Of a stretch of DNA of 8,713 nt, positions 8,081-8,713 are shown piece after piece. Origin of the DNA: an uncultured Mucispirillum sp. (GTDB lineage: Bacteria > Chrysiogenota > Deferribacteres > Deferribacterales > Mucispirillaceae). Where the stretch lies: positions 1-8,713 of the forward strand of contig CALADT010000021.1 of NCBI GenBank assembly GCA_937890655.1, read 5' to 3'. The notes under the pieces are model-generated. The model saw only the letters and a list, made by a program, of their open reading frames with translations, did no database searches and had not been told where the DNA came from. The translations under genes and the position numbers were made by a program. The number at the start of each line of letters is the position of its first letter. Within the stretch, counting starts at the first letter, position 1.

Positions 8081-8449
8081 AGAGTATTAATTTTATCAGT
8101 AACAATTTTATTTTCGTTATTTAATATGGTATATGCCGATGTGGTAAGGCCATCCACAACAAAGGAAGTGTTTTTCAAAGGAACAAACCATGAGCTTGAA
8201 GTTTACAGAATATATGGTAGACAGGACGGGCCTACATTACTTTTAGTAGGTGGTATTCAAGGTGATGAACCAGGAGGGTTTTTATCAGCAGATTCTTATA
8301 CTGATATAAAACTTGAAAAAGGCAATATGATTGTTGTGCCTAGAATGAATTTTTACTCCATTATGCTTTATAGTAGGGAAATAAAAGGCGTGGATATGAA
8401 TAGGCTTTTTGATAAAGTCCCTAATGATTGGCAAGGCGATATTGTAAAT

Positions 8450-8453
8450 AAAA
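8450..8453 (+). other. Frameshift site 2 (one extra base) in the M14 carboxypeptidase gene
   Basis: The upstream frame reads AAT AAA AGG CTA TAT and ends at TGA 8492-8494. The homologous continuation is GGC TAT ATG from 8454. Three A instead of four would join them. An AAAGG at 8451-8455 lies 4 nt before an ATG at 8460 in the new frame, so a separate downstream fragment might be translated. It would lack the Gln and Glu zinc ligands. Confidence 0.8.
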
Positions 8454-8713
8454 GGCTATATGAAAGAAGCAGATATGTTTTTAAACCTGCATGATGGTTG
8501 GGGTTACCATTACCCAAAACATGTAAACTGGTATAAAAGCCCTGATAGGTTTGGATATTCTGTTATAGTAGATGAAGAAGAATATAAATGTTCTAACGGT
8601 AAAGTGTTAAAATTAGGGGAGATAGCACGAAAAGCAATGGATGCAGCTAATGCAAAAATCCCTGCGGATGACCCTAAGAAACATTTTTTTAATACAGAAA
8701 CAAGTAAAAGTTC

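Larger units (their letters stand above)
6724..8081 (+). pseudogene. Exported YkuD-fold L,D-carboxypeptidase/transpeptidase with two NTF2-like domains (Csd6/Pgp2-like), frameshifted
   Basis: Two reading frames together make one protein. Frame one (6724-7113) has a signal peptide (MKLLYSILCMVFFSYALSYG) and the first half of the YkuD domain (INVVLVDKSLKRLYI to KTPEGVYYVLSY), and ends at a TAG at 7111. The rest continues without a break in the -1 frame from 7104 (DDLVRRYGSYAQIYG, FPLNYPN). It includes the catalytic HGV (His168, codon 7224) and QGCVAM (Cys182, codon 7266). Adding one base at GGG 7102-7104 would yield 452 residues. After the YkuD domain come two similar NTF2-like segments (about 219-329 and 341-452). 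YkuD plus NTF2 is the layout of Helicobacter Csd6 and Campylobacter Pgp2, periplasmic enzymes that trim tetrapeptide stems to tripeptides and set helical shape. Those have one NTF2 domain and are about 330 residues long. Whether this is a true mutation or a sequence error is unknown. Confidence 0.85.
8066..8713 (+). pseudogene. Exported M14-family D,L-carboxypeptidase (Csd4/Pgp1-like), frameshifted and cut by window end
   Basis: Frame one (8066-8494) has a signal peptide (RVLILSVTILFSLFNMVYA) followed by a metallocarboxypeptidase core: VGGIQGDEPGGF (Gln65 and Glu68, the first two zinc ligands as QxxE), VPRMN and DMNR (Asn112-Arg113, substrate-binding pair). After AAAA at 8450-8453 the match moves to another frame: GYMKEADMFLNLHDGWGYHYP, with the third zinc ligand His at 8490-8492. 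That frame stays open to the window end. Removing one A joins them as NKGYMKEADMF. QxxE in place of HxxE is the known hallmark of Helicobacter Csd4, which trims tripeptides to dipeptides. The start may be ATG 8066 or TTG 8078. TTG has GGAG (8068-8071) 6 nt upstream and overlaps the preceding stop as TTGA. The C-terminal part lies beyond the window. Confidence 0.83.

Noticed and set aside
8450..8453. Phase-variable homopolymer tract
   Set aside because: Runs of three G and four A are too short for ordinary slipped-strand phase variation, although single mutations there remain possible.
8447..8458. Programmed +1 frameshifting at AAA AGG C in the M14 gene
   Set aside because: AGG is not rare in this sequence (it is used at 8402 in the same gene), so a hungry-codon slip is not supported.
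1..8713. tRNA, rRNA, CRISPR arrays, insertion sequences or phage genes
   Set aside because: Nothing resembling these was seen on either strand. All long stretches are covered by the genes listed, and the largest gene-free gap is 145 bp.

Overview
The window is strongly AT-rich (by eye about one third G+C or less). It looks like ordinary chromosome from a Gram-negative-type bacterium, with two divergently transcribed gene clusters. The minus-strand order dprA-topA-trmFO-xerC is an old conserved cluster found in Firmicutes and several other phyla. The plus-strand genes encode exported peptidoglycan-trimming enzymes of the kind that shape curved and helical Campylobacterota. AT-richness, a folate-type TrmFO and Csd4/Csd6-like enzymes together suggest a curved anaerobe such as a member of Deferribacterota (a Mucispirillum-like organism). 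That assignment is an inference and was not tested by any search.

Left side, minus strand, transcribed right to left from about 5240 to beyond base 1: dprA (DNA-protecting protein for incoming single strands), topA (DNA topoisomerase I with four C-terminal zinc ribbons), trmFO (tRNA m5U54 methyltransferase) and the first 104 codons of a xerC/xerD-type tyrosine recombinase cut by the window edge. dprA/topA and topA/trmFO are 13 and 7 bp apart. trmFO and xer are separated by 88 bp holding two tandem perfect 9-bp hairpins. DprA has no good ATG: the only strong Shine-Dalgarno sequence points at an ATA codon.

The 5216-5360 gap carries probable back-to-back promoters, one with a perfect TTGACA.

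Right side, plus strand, a compact three-gene unit: an RsmF/NSUN-type RNA m5C methyltransferase, then (4 bp later) an exported YkuD-fold L,D-carboxypeptidase/transpeptidase with two tandem NTF2-like C-terminal domains (Csd6/Pgp2-like), then (overlapping) an exported M14 metallocarboxypeptidase with a QxxE zinc motif (Csd4/Pgp1-like), truncated by the window end. In Helicobacter and Campylobacter these two activities act in sequence: the L,D-carboxypeptidase trims tetrapeptides to tripeptides and the D,L-carboxypeptidase trims tripeptides to dipeptides. Both are required for helical shape.

The most notable feature is that both shape genes are broken here by a single-base frameshift (one base missing at GGG 7102-7104, one extra base in AAAA 8450-8453). 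The downstream halves, including the YkuD His/Cys and the M14 zinc His, are intact in another frame. They are either sequencing or assembly errors, or a genuine loss of the helical-shape pathway in this isolate.
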